From the NCBI GenBank assembly GCA_031081715.1, contig JAVHMA010000028.1:1-44365 (forward strand): 44,365 nucleotides of DNA. The letters are read 5' to 3'. The stretch is from Armatimonadota bacterium (lineage in GTDB: Bacteria > Sysuimicrobiota > Sysuimicrobiia > Sysuimicrobiales > Humicultoraceae). Shown here piece by piece: positions 43,328 to 44,365 of the stretch. Under the pieces are notes generated by a model. That model was not told the origin of the DNA and made no database searches. It saw nothing but the letters and a program-made list of their open reading frames with translations. How positions within the stretch are numbered: the stretch's first letter is position 1; each line of letters opens with the position of its first letter. Both the position numbers and the translations under genes were made by a program.

Positions 43328-43760
43328 GGGACGGACCGGCGGCGGCATCGACCCCGGCGCCGTCGAGGACCTGGACGGCATCACGGTCATCCGGGGCGGC
43401 GGGGGCCCGCGCCACTGGAACAACATCACCTACCTGCAGGGGATGTCGGCGAAGAACGTCGGCTCGGCGCACCTGTCCATCAACATAGCGACCGTGCCGC
43501 CCGGCGGCGTAGCCTACGCGCACATCCACGACGGGTTCGAGGTGATGCTGTTCATCGTGCAGGGCAAAGTACGGCACGACTACGGCGAGGGGCTGGCGAA
43601 GTCGGTGGTCAACGAGGCCGGGGACTTCATCTACATCAAGCCGGGCGTGCCACACGAGGTCTACAACATCGGCGAGCAGCCGCTGGTGGCGTTCGTGGCG
43701 CGGTCGGCGCCGGACGAGTGGGACCGGATCGTGGACTATCCGTTGAGGGCGAGAGGGTAG
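43314..43760 (+). CDS. Small cupin-domain protein
   Basis: A 148-residue single-domain cupin. Cupin motif 1 is AYAHIHDGFEVMLFIVQGKV near residues 65-84, with two His and a Glu for the metal; motif 2 is AGDFIYIKPGVPHEVYNIGE near 103-122 with the third His. The fold is a beta-barrel; activities range from dioxygenases to sensors and isomerases. The start is a GTG overlapping the livF stop region, so it is the last gene of the Liv operon. Its substrate could be what the importer brings in; no more can be said. Confidence 0.88.
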   Translation: MLAGEGRTGGGIDPGAVEDLDGITVIRGGGGPRHWNNITYLQGMSAKNVGSAHLSINIATVPPGGVAYAHIHDGFEVMLFIVQGKVRHDYGEGLAKSVVNEAGDFIYIKPGVPHEVYNIGEQPLVAFVARSAPDEWDRIVDYPLRARG

Positions 43761-43787
43761 ATACGGGATCACAACGCCTCGCGCCCA

Positions 43788-43817
43788 ACACGGCGACCGG
43801 TGCCCACTTCGCCGTGT
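43788..43817 (+). terminator. Possible terminator hairpin after the Liv-cupin operon
   Basis: ACACGGCGA (43788-43796) and TCGCCGTGT (43809-43817) are a perfect 9-base inverted repeat with a 12-base loop, 27 bases after the cupin stop. No T-tract follows, so termination efficiency is doubtful. Confidence 0.45.
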
Positions 43818-43979
43818 AGGGTCCGTGGCGTCACCCGGCGTAGCAGCTCCTCGCGCCCCACCTGAACACCCATCGCGCCTCTCCTGCAGAACCGACGAGG
43901 TCTACATGCAGGACGGAGGGGCAGCGGTGGTCACAGCCCAACACCCGCACGAGCCTCGAGGGCAACCCCGGCGGTGCGT

Positions 43980-44364
43980 GAGAGGCCAGATTGTGACCGC
44001 TTCTTCTGAGCGACTCCTCGAGGGCACCACAGCCTTCACGGGAACAGCCGTCATGAGGCGCTCGCCATCGAGATCTTGTTCCCTGCCCTCTGTTGGGGTA
44101 AGCGAAGTCGGCGCGGACAAACGGGATTCCTCGCTCGTCCTCCACCACGTACTGCTTCTTCGGCTCTGGGAGCCTCGCCGCCCTCATGGCCTGCAGGAGG
44201 CGCGGCTCCTGAGGCGACTCGCAGCCCTCGCGCCGGGCCTCGTCCCACTCAGGTCCCTCGGTGATGTGCGGCGAGACGTGGACTTCCCCGCGGGGCTCGA
44301 TCGACTCTTGAACGGCGGCTTCCAATTTATTGGTCTTTTCATAATGCAGTGACACTCCAGCCAT
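43980..44364 (-). pseudogene. Decayed DUF559/endonuclease-like (restriction-fold) gene
   Basis: On the minus strand, codons from 44220 to 44095 read EPRLLQAMRAARLPEPKKQY and then VVEDERGIPFVRADFAYP, like the segment before the catalytic core of DUF559/AbiEi-linked endonuclease-fold proteins. The expected continuation, an 'IEVDGxRxH' block, appears in another frame as LDGERLM near 44054-44075, and the following part drifts again, which suggests one or two frameshifts. The start side may lie beyond the right edge. The rest of 43818-43979 holds no gene I can support. Local composition is less GC-rich than the rest of the window. Confidence 0.4.
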
Positions 44365-44365
44365 C

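Noticed and set aside
43831-44364. Intact 177-residue minus-strand gene
   Set aside because: Only residues about 50-90 look family-like; the continuation of the family pattern is in other frames, so a decayed gene is the better reading.

Overview
The window is about 70% G+C, gene-dense and mostly bacterial metabolic operons, with four-base start/stop overlaps (ATGA, GTGA) between most neighbours and many GTG starts. Two tRNA-sensing T-box leaders, Tat- and Sec-exported ABC solute-binding proteins and LLM-class flavoenzymes suggest a high-GC, free-living heterotroph of a T-box-bearing lineage (Chloroflexota/Armatimonadota-like, CSP1-3 or Rokubacteria-like candidates). No rRNA or phylogenetic marker beyond trpS is present, so the phylum is not settled. 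No tRNA, rRNA, CRISPR array, insertion sequence or transcription-factor gene was seen.

Region 1 (1-17214, + strand) is a tryptophan/anthranilate catabolic island. The left operon (2-6519) carries an LLM flavoenzyme (partial), a two-domain 2-aminobenzoyl-CoA monooxygenase/reductase, an enoyl-CoA hydratase, two Rid-type proteins, an acyl-CoA dehydrogenase and a second LLM enzyme. After a sigma70-like promoter follows a peptide-type ABC importer (solute-binding protein and two permeases, no ATPase), a creatininase-family amidohydrolase, an AstE/aspartoacylase-like zinc hydrolase, a small unknown protein, tryptophan 2,3-dioxygenase, a kynureninase-like PLP enzyme, an anthranilate/benzoate-CoA ligase and an M42 aminopeptidase. 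Together these can be read as Trp -> N-formylkynurenine -> kynurenine -> anthranilate -> anthraniloyl-CoA -> ring reduction and beta-oxidation. No standard kynurenine formamidase is present; the creatininase-family protein is the best local candidate.

Region 2 (17272-30439, - strand) is the opposite pathway. A promoter and a T-box leader with a UGG (Trp) specifier precede aroF-tyrA. A second, related T-box leader, also UGG, precedes trpE-trpG-trpD-trpC-trpS-trpF-trpB-trpA, which is followed by two Nudix hydrolases and an 8-oxoguanine DNA glycosylase. A VapBC-type toxin-antitoxin pair lies between this operon and the convergent catabolic island. Anthranilate is an intermediate of both regions.

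Region 3 (30539-34599, + strand) is a second peptide-type ABC importer (Tat-exported binding protein, two permeases) and a DUF1232 protein. It ends at a bidirectional hairpin shared with a convergent pair, a creatinase-like M24 protein and an M81 (MlrC-like) metallopeptidase (34619-37335, - strand).

Region 4 (37450-43760, + strand) is a complete branched-chain/aromatic-type (Liv) ABC importer. A CPBP-type membrane protease and an unrecognised membrane protein sit between the binding protein and the permeases, and a cupin is the last gene. The right end (43761-44365) holds a possible terminator and what looks like a decayed DUF559-type endonuclease-like gene on the - strand.
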